From contig NC_084596.1 of NCBI RefSeq assembly GCF_033807715.1, positions 36,356,879 through 36,420,878 on the forward strand: a stretch of 64,000 nucleotides of DNA. Reading direction: 5' to 3'. The stretch is from Cololabis saira. Lineage: Eukaryota > Chordata > Actinopteri > Beloniformes > Belonidae. Both the position numbers and the translations under genes were made by a program. Shown piece after piece: positions 47,301 through 61,170 of the stretch. Positions within the stretch are counted from its first letter, which is position 1. The number at the start of each line of letters is the position of its first letter. The notes under the pieces were generated by a model that was not told where the DNA came from, ran no database searches, and saw only the letters and a program-made list of their open reading frames with translations.

Positions 47301-50300
47301 ACTAATCACGAGAACCCTACACACTTCAGAGGTGCAGTGAGGCTGCATGATGTGGATCTGATGTGCAATAATGAATTATCAGTTGAATAATTCCAATCTG
47401 ATCTGAGTCTATGATGTCACAGCATCCTGCAAATCTAGGCGGCTCACTGAATGAGAAATGTTCTGACTTAACTACCCAAAACTAAGAGCTGAGCTTGTGT
47501 TATGTCACATTTATTGATTTCTTAGTCACTTCAGACACATTAATACATGGTCTCGACCACAGGGAAAGAGAACGTTTGGTTGTGAATGTCCCCGGAAACA
47601 TGAAAATCATTAGACAGTAAAACCTACATATCTGCAAAAGTGTCTTGAAATCAGCTTTTTCAAGTAAGAAAATATTTTAGAGAATTAAATACTTTAACTT
47701 TTCTCCATCAGGGCACTTTTTTTTTGTTTAAGAAACAACATTAAATCATTTCTGGAACTCAATGTCAGCTCTTTGCAGCAGTTGCGAGTTTGAGGTGATT
47801 TTAAACTGTAGATCTGTGGAAACAGCAACCCGCAGTGAACTTTCTCTTTTGCTTAAACATGCAAACCTCGTCAACTGCTGTCCTAAAGAAGTCAACACCA
47901 GCGCTCAATAGTCCCATTTTCTTCCTTTTAAACATTTAGAAAAGGGGGACAATTATGTTAATGTTACGTGATAATACATGTTAACATAAGATCCATACAC
48001 TCTTGGATTGTGATTTTCATCATTTGATTACTAGTCAAACGATGACCCACTTATTTATGGATGGGAATATACTTATACATGACAGAAGCACTCCCACTGC
48101 AACACCTTTTCCATCTTTTTGTCCTCGTTCCTGCTCCTGTGTCCTTGCTCTGCGACTTCTGTATGAATGGATTGACCAAGAAATGTAGTCTCACCTCACC
48201 CTAAGTGTCTGTAAAAGAATAATGTATTTTGTTTCCTGGCCAATAAAAGTAAATTAAAGCTTTAAAATGAATGCATATGTGTTTTTTTTCTAGGTCCTGT
48301 GATACAAAAGAGAAAGGATTTATAGGGGGGCAATAACAAGCATCGGGACATTTAGATTTTCTATCAGTGTTAGTAACGCCATTGAGACACAAAAACAGCT
48401 ATAAATACACAGATACACAGCCTTGGTGACAACAATGGCCAGATGTAAATCTGATAACTAGATGAAATTGAACAGTCATTCAAACAGCCCCATTTAACTG
48501 CGAAACCTCATGAGCCTTTTTTGAACAGCAGTCTCTATTTTAGACGTGTGTGTGTGTGCAGTGTGTACGCTGGCCTGTCAGCAATTGAGAACCTATTTCC
48601 TCCTGCAGAATCCCTGGCTCTAAATGATGGATTGATATCTCTCTCGCTGTGGATTATATGCGTGTGTGTGAGTGTGTGTGTCACTGGCCCTCTCAGCCTC
48701 TCGCTGCTTCTCCTCTTAGGCCCTTATCAGCTCTTGTCACAAACAGAGGATAGGGGATAATCCTTCATACAAGGGGAGCAGTCTGCCCTTCCATCTATCT
48801 CGCTGTCTGTCCAGCTGTCTGCTATATTACCTGTCTCGTAGGAGCATCTGCAGAATGGAAATCAAACGCAGACAAAGCAACCTTCCTGCATTTGGGTAAT
48901 CTCTGTTGGCATTGCTGACCCGGTGAGCCTGATGACAAATTCAGACAGATTTGACAAAGTTTGTTGCACGCCCGGTGTTATCATTTCAAAAGTTAAAGTT
49001 AAAAGCTGCCAATTTATTGTTTTTTCTTTGGTTATTTGCTGTTCTGGTGGGAATAAATTAAAGTAATGGCTGCAAGTCTGAAAGCAAAAAGTCTCCAGGT
49101 GTCCTGGTCATCCGTCCACTTGGGGATGGCTCTGTAGTGGGTTTGGTTGTGTGCCCACAGCTGCCGTCGGTCATTTTCCTAATGCCTCGGTGCTTCACAC
49201 ACCCACCATTCACAGGGTTTGATCTAATAAAAAGACTTATGTTCTAAAATGAGATTTCCCTGTGCAATAAAAACAGAAAAAAAAAACTTGAAGACCTGAT
49301 GTTGCCCACACTGACCCCCGCCCATTTGAGAAAAGAAAAGAACATTATTAATTTGGCTCAGCATTGGACATTAGATATAAGCAGAAAAAAAAAGTGTATT
49401 TGCTGCAGTAGGGTATTGCACAGCTCACACCTGAGGCCATTGTGTGTCTTTGTGTGTGTTTGTGTGTGCATCACTAGGCCTCAATTGGACATCGTTGTGA
49501 TCTTTATCAATCTGTTATCGCTCTGCTCTACAGGACACTGCCTATCAACTCTTCCTCCATCCCTTCTTTCTCATTTCCTGGTACTTTCCATTTAATTCTT
49601 TGCATTCCCACTTTCCTCCGCTCTTCGTTCCTCTCTCCCCCTCCGGGTGGTGATATCACAGTGTCCAATAGAGGGGGATGTTCTGCTACTCTTTGCTCTC
49701 GCTGGGTCTTAGCTGTTTTTCTCAGAGGAAGCAATGCTCCATAAAACGCCCCATTGCATCGCCCACACCTTATCATCATGTTTTGAAATTTCTTCATAAT
49801 CAATAGTATTTTTTAACACTGATTTTAAGTAGTTTAAGAAGAAACATGTTCTCTTTCACTGCATCAGATTTAAGAAAAATGAGCAGATCATATCGTTCAG
49901 TTGTTGAAAGAAGATTTCATTTTCCTTATTTCACATTTCTCTCATTTTCACTTTTCACTTCCATAACATTACTTTTCTGTGAAAAATGCATCTTTTGAAG
50001 TTTTCAGTTAAAATGAGGCTCTAAATCTCATGAAAAAGGGGGAAAAATCTTCTGTGAGGTACACGAAGCGTTTCAAATCCAGTGGATTTGGTTAAAACTT
50101 GTGTGTATGAAAGTGGGATCACGTTTGCGAGTGACACGTTTGATATTAGAGACACTTGTTTATGTTTTTTTCCCTCAGTAATTACGAGCCATGAGCTGTG
50201 GAGATATAACATCTGAGGAACCAACAACTTCAGCTTGGAGACAATACTTAGAGGTTGCACACATATACACACATGAAGAAAGAGCTGGGATCAATAGAAA

Positions 50301-51289
50301 ATGAAAGAGAAAGAAAGAAATGGCTTCTGCTTACACATTAACCTTTCTTCTCTTTTCTTTTTCTTCTACCTTCGTCTCCATTTTTCCAATCATCCCCCCT
50401 TTGCTCTTTCTCTCTGTGACACTTTCCACCGCCTAATAGCCAGCGGCAGTGTTTCAAACAACCTAAGTAAGAGTAGTGTTTTGTGAGTTTGAGGCTCACG
50501 GGCGGAGGATGGAGAGATGGTGAGGTGGTCGTATGAAAGATGGGATGGAAGGATGAGGCTTGGAGGGGGCAGTAATGGTACAGAGGCAACAGGGGCTTTG
50601 GATGCTCTCGCTCTCTGGACACACACACACACACACACACATATACACCCACACACACTGTCTGGGGACTCAAATCTCAGAGCAATTTTCAGGCTGGATG
50701 ATTGGCAGCTTGATGTGTATTCTTTCCCTACAAGAGTGGCTGATAAGTCTACCTCTCCTCATTCCACCCCACCATACCTCCATCTCTTCTCCCACTTTCA
50801 CCACCACTTTTTTTTTTGTCACTGTGACACTCTCAACACCCCCTTCCCCCTGATCCCCCCCCCCCCTCTTCTCTTTCCACGCAATCGTTCTTTCCCCATC
50901 TCTGTCTCCCTCTCTGGGCCTGTTGTGGGGACTATTACAATGACAGAGGCGATAAGGGACATTTATCACATGTGCGGTGGTCTGAACGAGAGAAAGCCCT
51001 CAACAGGTCTACGGGGAGGAACACACACACACAAACACACACACACACACACACACACGTACAGCATTGAGATGTGGTGAATGCATACACACTAAGTGCA
51101 TGCAAATGTGTGAGCGCTCGTGCACGCATAAGCGCAGAAAAATAAGCACGCAAGAGGTCGCGCATGCTTGCACAAAACTGCGTAAACTAACACATCCACT
51201 TACCCGCCCACACACACACAAACAAACACACACACGAGCAGAATGCAACGGTGAATCATCCTCCTTTTCCCTGTTTTGTATTTTGCAGT

Positions 51290-51740
51290 TGACTGAGGCC
51301 AATTCCCCATAATTCAATACAGTTGAAAAATGAAACCCCGGTAAATCGCTACAGCGATTTTACAGATCCCCGCTTATCCTCATAATTCATTATTTCCAAA
51401 CTGTAACAACATTACATTTCATTTGTAATGCTCCGCCTGCCTCAGCCATTTGCCAATTGTTATATCTTATTGTTTCCTTCTCCGAGGGGGAGAAAAGTGA
51501 GTTATTGGGAGAGGAATGGGAGCAAGCTGGGACGGCGGGGCTCCCTCACATGCACTGCCAGCTACCTGTTTTTCTGTATCCGAAGCTGTTTATATTTATT
51601 GTTCTGACTTGCCTCTGAATCTGTGCTGTCTCCTTCTCCATCTGCCCGCGTTACTGAGAATGCACAGGCGACGGTGAACAAATGAGAACGGAGTTTTTGT
51701 CCTTTTCATCGTGGAGCAATAACAAGCCTATTGTTTGCAC
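51290..51740. promoter_or_regulatory. Candidate conserved non-coding element
   Basis: A 450-bp, repeat-free block of balanced composition with CCATAATTCAATAC, CTCATAATTCATTATTTCC, a GGTAAATCGCTACAGCGATTT palindrome, CAATTGTTATATC and GAGCAATAACAAGCCTATTG. AT cores for homeodomain/SOX factors are dense, as in vertebrate developmental enhancers. This is inference only. Confidence 0.3.
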
Positions 51741-52319
51741 CCGTGCGCGCACACACACGCACACACATATCACGCCCATGGACTGACTGGCTGATTGTTC
51801 TTCAGCACCGTGGTACAGTCAGACCCACAGCTGGACCGGGGCAAGGCAGAGACTGGTGCAAGGGCCGAGGATGAAGAGGAGTGGAGGAAGAGAGGATAGA
51901 GGGATGGTAAAGGAGGCACAGGCTCTAAATGTCCAGATTCCAACATCATATTTCTTTAAGAACGTTTGATATATTCATCGTTACAACTCATAAAACCTTC
52001 AGTTCTCCTTTATAGCTAACTCCGTGGGGTTTGCCTTACAAGAGGCAAACAAAGAAACAAACAACAACACTATCGAAGCAAGGGAAAAGAAACCTTTGGC
52101 CATTTAAAAGTTTATACTGCAAGCCGTAAGCGTTTGTCGATACTGCAGAGAAAACCCCTTTCACACTGGCCACTGTGAGCTGTATTGAGAAGGGTGTTTG
52201 CAATATTTACAGCTTCAAAAAGACATTCTTCAAGTGGAGAAAAAAAATCACTTAGATCAAATACTGGAGTTGCCATTAATCTGTGAGCTAAAAACATCCT
52301 TTGATGTCTCTCTCGTTCT

Positions 52320-52352
<33 letters not shown>

Positions 52353-54990
52353 ACGCACGCAGGCTGAGACACCATTCTTCCTGTAATCCCACATTTATCA
52401 CAGCTGTAGCCGTTCTCCAGCCCAGCCCATGTTACTGTACCCTGTCACCCTGCTGGCTAAACAAACTGCTCCTTGATGTATGAGGGCCTACACCGGCCAT
52501 AAACTTATTCACTTTTAACTAGCGTGCTACCGGCTGGCAGTGGCCAGACATCAGCTTTACTGTGTGTGTGCGTACAGCGTATGAAAACTGCCGGTGAGAA
52601 ATTAACCCCCTGGGTCCTGCTTCATAACTCACTCTTCTATTTCTTTCCTCTCCCTTTCTTTTGCTTCCCTCCCCATCCATCCATCTTTATTCGGCAGTCC
52701 CGGCATTAGGCCCTGTATCTATTGCACATTAGGGTCTGTGTGTGGGTCTTTGACAACAGAGGAAATGCCTCGATGTTGGAAAAAAGTAGACAAAAAGAGA
52801 AGAGTTTCAAACACAGACACAAGCGATGCAGTTAATCAGAAATGGCGCGTGGGGGGTTTTGTGTCGACAAGATCAAAAGGCGCCGTATTAGAGAAGAACA
52901 TTATCCGCTTCGGTGTACTTTGTTAGACAGCAAACTGTTTCCCTTTGGGGTATAAGTGGGTGGAGAAAGTGAACTTATCAAACTTATGGCGTCCCTCCTT
53001 TTGTTTTCTCTTGTTTCTTTTTTTCCCTCCTTTTTTTCTTTTATTGAGTACGCCCAGATAAAACAAGAGACTGTAAAGTTATAACTAACGTCAGGTTTAT
53101 GGCTGAGCTTGTGATCTGAGCAAACTGGCTCATGTGTCAGCCCACACCCATTCCTTTGTCGTCCCATGATGCTTTGCTGTTTTATTGACTATATGTATTT
53201 ATTGTCTCCGGTCAGTCTGGAGGCAGTCACAATACACTAATCTGAACCGAACACGATTAACGATTAATTGATAGCGGCGGCGTTATCACGTATTCCCTCT
53301 TCTTTGTTAATGTGCTATAAGACTAAACCAACCAGCTTGTTGATTATGTGCACAGCATTTAGGCGTGTGCACATGCACCGACACAAGCATGCAGACAGGC
53401 ACAAATGAAGCCACATCAAGAAGCACCACATAGTACACACAGCTACTAAAGGTTAATTACACAGGGCTTTTTTTTCCCAGCATTTTATGACTGAAGTAAG
53501 TTGTAGCTGCTTGGGCTCCCTTCTTATCAAGCAATAAATTCATTAGTGGCTAACACACCTCAGTTGGGCAGCTCATTTAGCTCGGACAAACAAGATTAGA
53601 GGAGGCATGGGTAAGCAGGGTGGATCTGGTCAGAGTGCTCCAAAATCAGACGGCACATGCACATGCTGAAAGACAATGTGCTTCAAGTCGTACTGTTATA
53701 TAGAGAAATAAAGAAAAAACTGATTGTAGAAAGATACTCCCCACAATTACCATGAAAATTTGTGGAGGCTTCCATTAATGGGATGGCGGTAACTATATTG
53801 ATTAATTAATAAAAACTGCAGTCTTGGCAACCCAGGCTACAAGCAAATTACAAACCACGGGGCTAAATCAGGTTTTAGCAGTTGACACTATGGGTCATTC
53901 ATATAATATTATATATGCATTGAAGGACATGAATGTTCTTAACATTTCATAGAAGGGCTGCATACCATATATTAATCAAGCTGAAGGTGGATCACTGTCA
54001 TCTTTTTACCCCAAAATACCACAGACCACCGTCCCACCCCTTCCGCTACGTCGACGAGTGCGAGAAGTGCCCAACGGTTCACACTCAGACTTCTCACCGT
54101 TTCTCACCGTGCTTCAGAATCATCAGTGTGAGGATGCTCACCCACTCAAAATAGTAAATGCAAGCGCTGAGTTGTGTGGTTTGGAACACAGTCACGATGA
54201 TCTCAGAGAATATGATGTTATTTGTGATGGAAATATTAGCCTTAGCCATTCTGTGACCTTCCTTATGAGTACAGCTCGTGCAGACTCGTATTTTGACTTT
54301 GAGAGTTTTGGCTCTGCTGTCACACACAGCTGCAATGACCTATTATGAGAAACATTTAGTGCGTTAAGTCTAAATCATTCTTGTGTTGTTCAAATTACTA
54401 TGCATTCTTCCCTCTGCGTCACTTCTGCAGCGAGGGTCCTGATGTTCGTTCTGACCCGCTTGTGTGCACAAGATGTTTTAAATCTACTGAACTTGGACCA
54501 TCTCTTTATTCTTGATGACTTAATGCAGCCCAGATGGTCATCCAGCTTTCAACATATAATACAGAGGTGTTAATAGTTTTTCCATAACATTTTTACTTCA
54601 ACTATTGCCCTCATAGTTAAAAATGAGCTCAATGGCCGTCGGCAGGCCGTTAACTGGCAGAGTTATCTACGTTTGCCTGCAAGAGGATGTTTATGGTCGT
54701 CTGTCTGACTAATTGCACTAACTGTACTGACAGAAATATTGTTTGTTAATCTTGGTTTTGTAACAAGGGAATACATACACATTTATTTAATGATGACTTA
54801 TGAAAAGCAGCAGGAGATATTTCAATCCTGTTCCTGTATAGTGTATAAAACGCTAAGGAAAATGATCCCAACAATATCTACAAACAGAAATACATATGAA
54901 CTAAACATACACAAATCTAACTCACTAGCAGCTTTACTTGCTTTTTCCTGTTGAGTTAAATTGGCAAATATCACCTGCTGTGTACAGAGG

Positions 54991-54992
<2 letters not shown>

Positions 54993-55071
<79 letters not shown>
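54993..55071 (+). repeat. (CA)n microsatellite, about 79 bp
   Basis: Starts CGCGCGCACA and continues as pure CA. Just after it, GCCAGCTAGAGAT is repeated in tandem around 55108-55137. Confidence 0.95.
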
Positions 55072-55074
<3 letters not shown>

Positions 55075-58000
55075 AGATGTCATATATCTTTTATCTCACA
55101 TCAAAAGGATGCCAGCTAGAGATGCCAGCTAGAGATGTCAGTAGACATATCAAAAAGTCAATCAATCATGGGGGGGCGTCATTAGGGCTTATCGTACACG
55201 CAGGATGTGACAGCTCTGCCTCTCTGTGGGCGCTGTTTGGTAAGTGCGAGCTGACACACATAATTGAAGGCAGAAATGCGCACTCAAACAAAGAGATATA
55301 CATATGTGTGAGCATTAACAAGCCCACCTGGTGCACATGCAGACACAACACTTTGTGTTTCCGCAGCATCGTGTCTCATTTACACTACAGAGCGCGAGCG
55401 GGCAGATAGTGAGGCTAACAAGCCGATCTAGTTGTACAAGCTTTCATCTAACAATACAGAAATAGAGGTGCGTTGGAGAGATCACTAGAAGTGAAAATGC
55501 ACCTTTAAGCATATGGAAATGCCTCTTATTTGATAAACACTGACTCATTGTGTGCTATTATTAGCCTGGTAGCCTCCAGATGTTAAAGCTACAGTGTGTA
55601 ATTCTGCCCTAAATACATCAGTGCGAACATAAGATGAATACCATTGAATGCGTAATTAACTACAAATTAACTTTATTTTCTTTGCTTGAATCTCATTGAC
55701 CAAAGTCCTTTATTTAAATTGCACAAAAGAGTAAAATTGTTCTTTCTACTCAGGTATTCCTGTATTAGGAAAGTATTATGGTAATGTATTAAAGATGGCT
55801 GCAGTTAGGCCTGGTGTGGTGATCCAGGATAAACATGGATTATTTACTTCTCCTGCAGCATGCTTATTTGCAGAATGGAACGGGAGCTGGATTCTTTGGG
55901 ATCGAGTGCTTTTGTTATTTGGAAGAGCAGTGTTCTCGAATTGAACTGCCTTTGAGCTTTAAATCAAATGCACAGATACAAAGACGCACACAGCAAAGCA
56001 GTTTTACTAGACTCCTGAACAATACTCATGAGCCAAGTCCATCATCATTTTTAGAGACCTGCATGAGCTTCTATAGAATGGCTAAAGGTGGTTGTGTCAC
56101 GAATGATTTATTTTTGAGGAAAAAGCAAACGAGGCCTGCTTCGGCCTTAATTGTGTAACAAGAGGAAGAGGTTAACCCGTGTTGCCAGACACTGAGAGCT
56201 GCAGTGTAACAGCAGCATATCCGTTAGCTGTCCCGAAACCACACACGCCGCGCGGCCCCTTTCCTTTACTGCAACGGCTCAGCAGGTGCTGTACACTGCG
56301 TAGCTACAGGAAGTGGGCTGAGAACGATCAGAAGATTAGCTAACAACGAGTTGTAAGGAGGGAGGGGAAAGGAGAATTGCTGAGAAAGGAAAGAGAAAAG
56401 TTGTTGGAGGTGTAAGGCTGTAAATCAGCCCAGTGTCGACCACAGGCCCAAAAGTTCTTGTCAGACTGTTAACTCGGTCATGTGAGCCTCCTCTCATGAT
56501 TCCACATGCTCACACGGGGTAGTTAAAGTATTATTTGCATGCACTTTGTTGAAAAACCCTTCACAGTGATGAGAAGGTTGTCACAAATCTGTGACAAGTA
56601 TACTCCGCATGACATATGTACATCTCTCTTCTTCTTGTGAGAACAAAACAGGCTTCATTACGCTCACGCCGCTTCAGTAGTCACCAGACGACTTTCATTA
56701 AAACACACCGCACACAGTTAAATAAACATGTCACGGCACATCTTCTGCCCTGTTATTCTCATGTCAGTAAATGTGGTCCGGGATAAATCCAAGCCTTTTA
56801 GCCACCTTCCCCTCCCTATAATATGACAATTACCATTAGAATAGACACATGCACACGCAGACACGGACACACACGCACACACACAAGGTGTCTTCTCTAT
56901 AATAAGGCCATCACCATTAAAGCTGTCATGGCTGGAGTGTTGAGTATTACTGGAGAGAAATTACACCTCACTCACCCTGCATGACACTGTGTGACCAGCA
57001 AACTTACACACACGTATACACGCACACACTCGCTCTCCAGTTGACCCTGCACAGCCACAACTCTATGCGCATGTTAAGCACATCTAAAGGGCTTTGTAGT
57101 GTGCATAGCGTCTGTGCTTGCAGCACGGAGACATTCGTCCTCTCTGCGTATCCCAGGACCGTGTCATTTCAAGACGAGTGGCCGACACACAAGAAAATCA
57201 TAGTTTGCAAAGGAAAAGGCCTGTGTGGGATCACACTCATAGGAGTGTGGAAATTGAGGCAGCAGGTGGACTTGCTTCAGTACCTTAAGACACAGTTGTT
57301 AGGAAAAAAACAGCAATTTAGGGAGGAAAGGACAGAGGATGGCATCATTGCCAGGCTCATCACTGGTTTGTGAAATAAGAAAAGACGAAGTAAGACGATT
57401 GAGGTAAAATGGAAAGGGCCTGTCCAGGGCTGCTGGGCAGACAGACTGAAAAATGTTCTTATAATGTATTTTCTTCATTTCCAGTGTTGCCACATACAAA
57501 GAGGCTGAGGTATCAATAGCCTGGGTATGTTTTGGGAGAATTGTAATTTTATGAGTATCAACTTGGTCTATCCTGTGTTCTCCAATGTTTCAAAATGTTT
57601 TCACACTTTGGTCGTAGGAGTTATTGTTGAGATAAATTGCAAGTGAACAGTTATTTAGGCTGGGTATAAGGCTGGGTATAAGGCTGGGCGTGTGCTTCAC
57701 AATGGAAACCAGCAGTTCTGGTGAAATTCTGCCATTTTTTCCAGTTCACTTTTTTTTGTCAAAACAAAGGTTGAATTTTAGTTTTTCTCTGCTGGTTTAG
57801 GAGGCTGTTCCGTCTAAAACGTTTTCTGCATGCAATCTCAGAATTCATTTATTTTTTTGACCATGACAACCAAAAGTTGTTTGCTGGAGAGGCGGTATAA
57901 AGGATCTAGAGCAGGAGGGGAAAGGACACCAAGAAAGAAGATGTTTTAACAATTTTCTATCCATGATCATTACTGGAAGTGTGAGATCCCTGGAGAGTGT

Positions 58001-58974
58001 AACGGATGAGCTTGTAACGCTGATGGGCAAACAGCAAGAGTATTGGATTTTTTTTTTTTTTTTTTTTACACATGGCAGCAGGCACCATTCTTCAGTTCAG
58101 CATCTCTCTACATGGATTTTGGTAACCTACAGGAAGATGAAGGGCTTCAGACAGAAAAGCAGATGTGGAGAAGGAGTAGTTAAGAACAGATATCGTAAAC
58201 CTGGACATGAAGCTGTGAAGGAGCACCTATGCATCCCAGATGTTAAGATCAGTGATTTACACTCTAGCAATATAAATCCCATTTATGGATGAATACATTA
58301 TTTAGTTCAGTTCTTATCCATTCAGTTCAATTCACTTCAGTTCAGTTCATTATAAACGTTGTTTGCAAAATGTGGATACTCTGGGATGTGTAAGGTGAGG
58401 ACAATGTGAAGATACTGCATTCCTGACATTCACAAATTAACATCTTTTTTAGGCTCAAATGTGGTAGAATTCTGTCCTTGCAGCCACTTGGCTGAAGTGT
58501 CTGGCTTGAAGCAGATGTCTACACTCGTCAAGCGAAAATCAGAAACGGGCCGAGGGCCTGGAGTGAGCGCTGACGTATTTATCACATTAGTATTAACCCT
58601 TTTCTCTGTCAGTGCGATCCTCACAGCTGGTGTTGACATGCAGTCCCCAGACCCCCGCAGCACCCCTGAGGCCTTTTGCACAACTGTTTTGTTTTTTTCT
58701 TCTCTTCATATGTATGCATAAAAACGTGTTTATTGCTCCCTACAGTGACAAGTTAACGAAAGAAACATCCTCTTAATATAACATGTGACACGGGAAGAAC
58801 AAAAATGAGGGGAAGAAAATGAAATAAAATGAAGGAGGCACAGAAAAGGATGTGAGCGAGGAGGGGCAGGCAGGGAGCAACAAGGGAGAGACAAAGATTG
58901 GTGATGCCAGTTTCCATATGACAAGTGGCGACGTTATGAAGATGGACGGGCGGCCGAGATGGGGCGCCTGACCT

Positions 58975-59135
58975 TTCCCAAAATGCCACATGTCACCGTG
59001 CTTTTATGTCAGTCCCCGCAAAACAATATGTCAGGGGCATAAAAAATCATTACGCCCTCTCAGAATTATGCTGTTATGGCGCACCGCAAAAAATAATCAT
59101 TAAGATGACATTATTCCACATTTAACTAGCGGGGA
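58975..59135. promoter_or_regulatory. Candidate conserved non-coding element
   Basis: A repeat-free block with CTTTTATGTCAG, GGGGCATAAAAAATCATTAC, GCTGTTATGGCGCACC and AATAATCATTAAGATGACAT. Several TTTATG/ATAAAA and ATCATTA cores resemble posterior Hox/PBX and homeodomain sites. No conservation test was possible. Confidence 0.3.
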
Positions 59136-59958
59136 GATGAGGAAGGGAGCGGGGGCTCGTTGAATTTACGATTTGTCGTGATTTCATGTGTAAAGCAGCC
59201 GTAGTGAACCATTGCCTTTTTAGATGTATTGTTATGACTTTTATGCTTTGACGTGGGACTTTGGGGAAAAGCTAAAGCAGCAGTGATGATTGCACAGACA
59301 TCAGGAGTGGAAAGATGACTTTTTCTCAGTGTAGCTGCAGCAGTCATCTTGTGGAGCTACTGCATAATAATAGCCTTTTTAAAGTGAGCATCTGAGGCCT
59401 TATGGGGAACACTGACTCAACAGGAAGACATGGATCTTCAAATAAAAATTCTCTATCTGACAACTGAGCCATGTAATTCTCAGCTTACAGCTTCACAAGA
59501 TGTTGAATTCATCTAACATCTTACGAGGCTGCAACACCTATCACCTATCAGAGAGCACTAAAATACACGGTGCATGTTACTGGGTTCAGCTCCGTTTTAC
59601 CTTGTCATCTATTATCTATCTGTTATTTTTAAAAGTAAGCTCGTAGAGAACAATCATTACATTGTCGGCATATTCAGGAGTCAAAATGAAATGTGAGCAT
59701 TGCTGTGTGTCTAAACACCACTCCTTAAGAATGAAAACAGCTGCCATAGTTTAGAAAGAAGTGCATGGTTTATGATTTAAAATGTGTGCATCTTTCTCCA
59801 TTAGAACAGCAACTGGTTCAAATTTATCTAGAATATCTAATTTTATCTGTATTTGTTGGCGTAATGGCACCAGTTACACAGAAGCTTAATAGGAAACTAG
59901 ATCACCACTTTTTCAGTGCGCACCATGCCACAGGAACCAGCTATTGTTTTAAAGTGGC

Positions 59959-60018
59959 ATCCATCCATCCATCCATCCACCCATCCATCCATCCATCCAT
60001 CTATCCATCCATCCATCC
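59959..60018 (+). repeat. (ATCC)n microsatellite
   Basis: Sixty bases of CATC/ATCC units with single-base variants (CACCC, CTATCC). Confidence 0.9.
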
Positions 60019-60039
60019 AGCTGTGGATGGTCTAAGCTG

Positions 60040-60336
60040 TGGTCTAAGCCAAGATACTCAAACCTCCAGGTCTCACTTCATCTTATTTATTACCACAGAG
60101 GAGACACAGAGGTATTCCAAAGCCAACCTAAAGATATAATCTCTCCACCTTATTCTGGGTCTGTCGTGAGGCCACCCTCTGGTGGGATACGTCAGGAACA
60201 TCTTCACTGGAAGGTGCTTGGTCTGCATGCTGACCAGATGTCCAACCTCCTCACCTGAGTCCTTTCCACCCTGAGGAGCAGTGACTCTACACTGAACCCC
60301 TCCTGGATGGCTGACATCCTCTCTGTTGCTCTACGG
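60040..60336 (+). mobile_element. Worn LINE fragment (Rex/RTE-type 3' region)
   Basis: Phrases such as TATAATCTCTCCACCTTATT, CTGGGTCTGTCGTGAGGCC, GGTGGGATACGTCAGGAACA, CTGACCAGATGTCCAACCTC and GAGGAGCAGTGACTCTACAC recur in a very common fish LINE 3' region. Many substitutions indicate an old copy. A hAT MITE interrupts it at 60337, and a short continuation follows 60568. Confidence 0.6.
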
Positions 60337-60560
60337 CAGGGGTAGGCAATTCCGGTCCTCGAGGGCCGGTGTCCTGCATGTCTTAGATGTTACCCTGCTT
60401 CAGCACACCGTGATAAAAGTACCTGTGTCATTAACAGAATTGTGCAGCCCTGGATGACAAGCTGATGACGATTATTAATTAGAATCAGGTGTGTTAAAGC
60501 AGGGAAACATCTAAAACATGCAGGACACCGGCCCTCGAGGACCGGAATTGCCTACCCCTG
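60337..60560. mobile_element. hAT-type MITE, 224 bp, inserted in a LINE fragment
   Basis: A perfect 8-bp duplication CTCTACGG at 60329-60336 and 60561-60568. The ends read CAGGGGTAGGCAATTCCGGT and its exact inverse ACCGGAATTGCCTACCCCTG. The arms continue with CCTCGAGGGCCGGTGTCCTG-type sequence and match well for about 65 bp, so it is fairly young. Confidence 0.9.
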
Positions 60561-61132
60561 CTCTACGGGTTAGTAAACCCAACCATGCTTTGAAAAATAA
60601 GCTCATTTTGGCAGCTCGTATTCGTGACCCCATTCTTTCGGTCACTGCCCATAGCTAATGACCATAGTGGAGGGTAAAAATTGATAAAAAATTGGTAAAA
60701 ATAGATTGACTGGTAAATTGGGAGCTTTCTGCTCAGGTTTCTCTTCACCACGACAGATGCTGCCCTTACTTGCAGCAAATGTTTGTTTAGAAGAGCATTA
60801 ACGATTACTATTGTACAGTTGTAAACTATGTTTTTATACATAGTATACATTCTGGCTTGACTTTATACCCTTACATCATAATGTCAAAGGGGTTTTGGGG
60901 GGAAGTATGAGAGTCCACTATTTAAAATGATACATTTATGCCCAACTGCAGTATTGATCTGAGGGATTGAGCAGTGGCAAACTTTGACATTTTGCCTGGT
61001 ATTTCCAGCTGGGGGTTGCTCCGGCCTCAGACATTTGACCTATATAATCCTTAACATGAATGCACATCAACATACACGGGTACATGCACACATTACTGTA
61101 CACACAGTTGCACACTCACGCACAGAGGTCTG

Positions 61133-61170
<38 letters not shown>

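Noticed and set aside
53933..54348. Overlapping frames near 54.0-54.3 kb, with FRYVDECEKCPT on one and a hydrophobic stretch on the minus strand
   Set aside because: No family recognised, no splice context, and frames open on both strands. Not enough to call a gene.
55560..55800. GTTAAAGCTACAGTGTGTAATTC, similar to one end of a common fish MITE
   Set aside because: The matching opposite terminus and target duplication could not be found, so it is at best a fragment.
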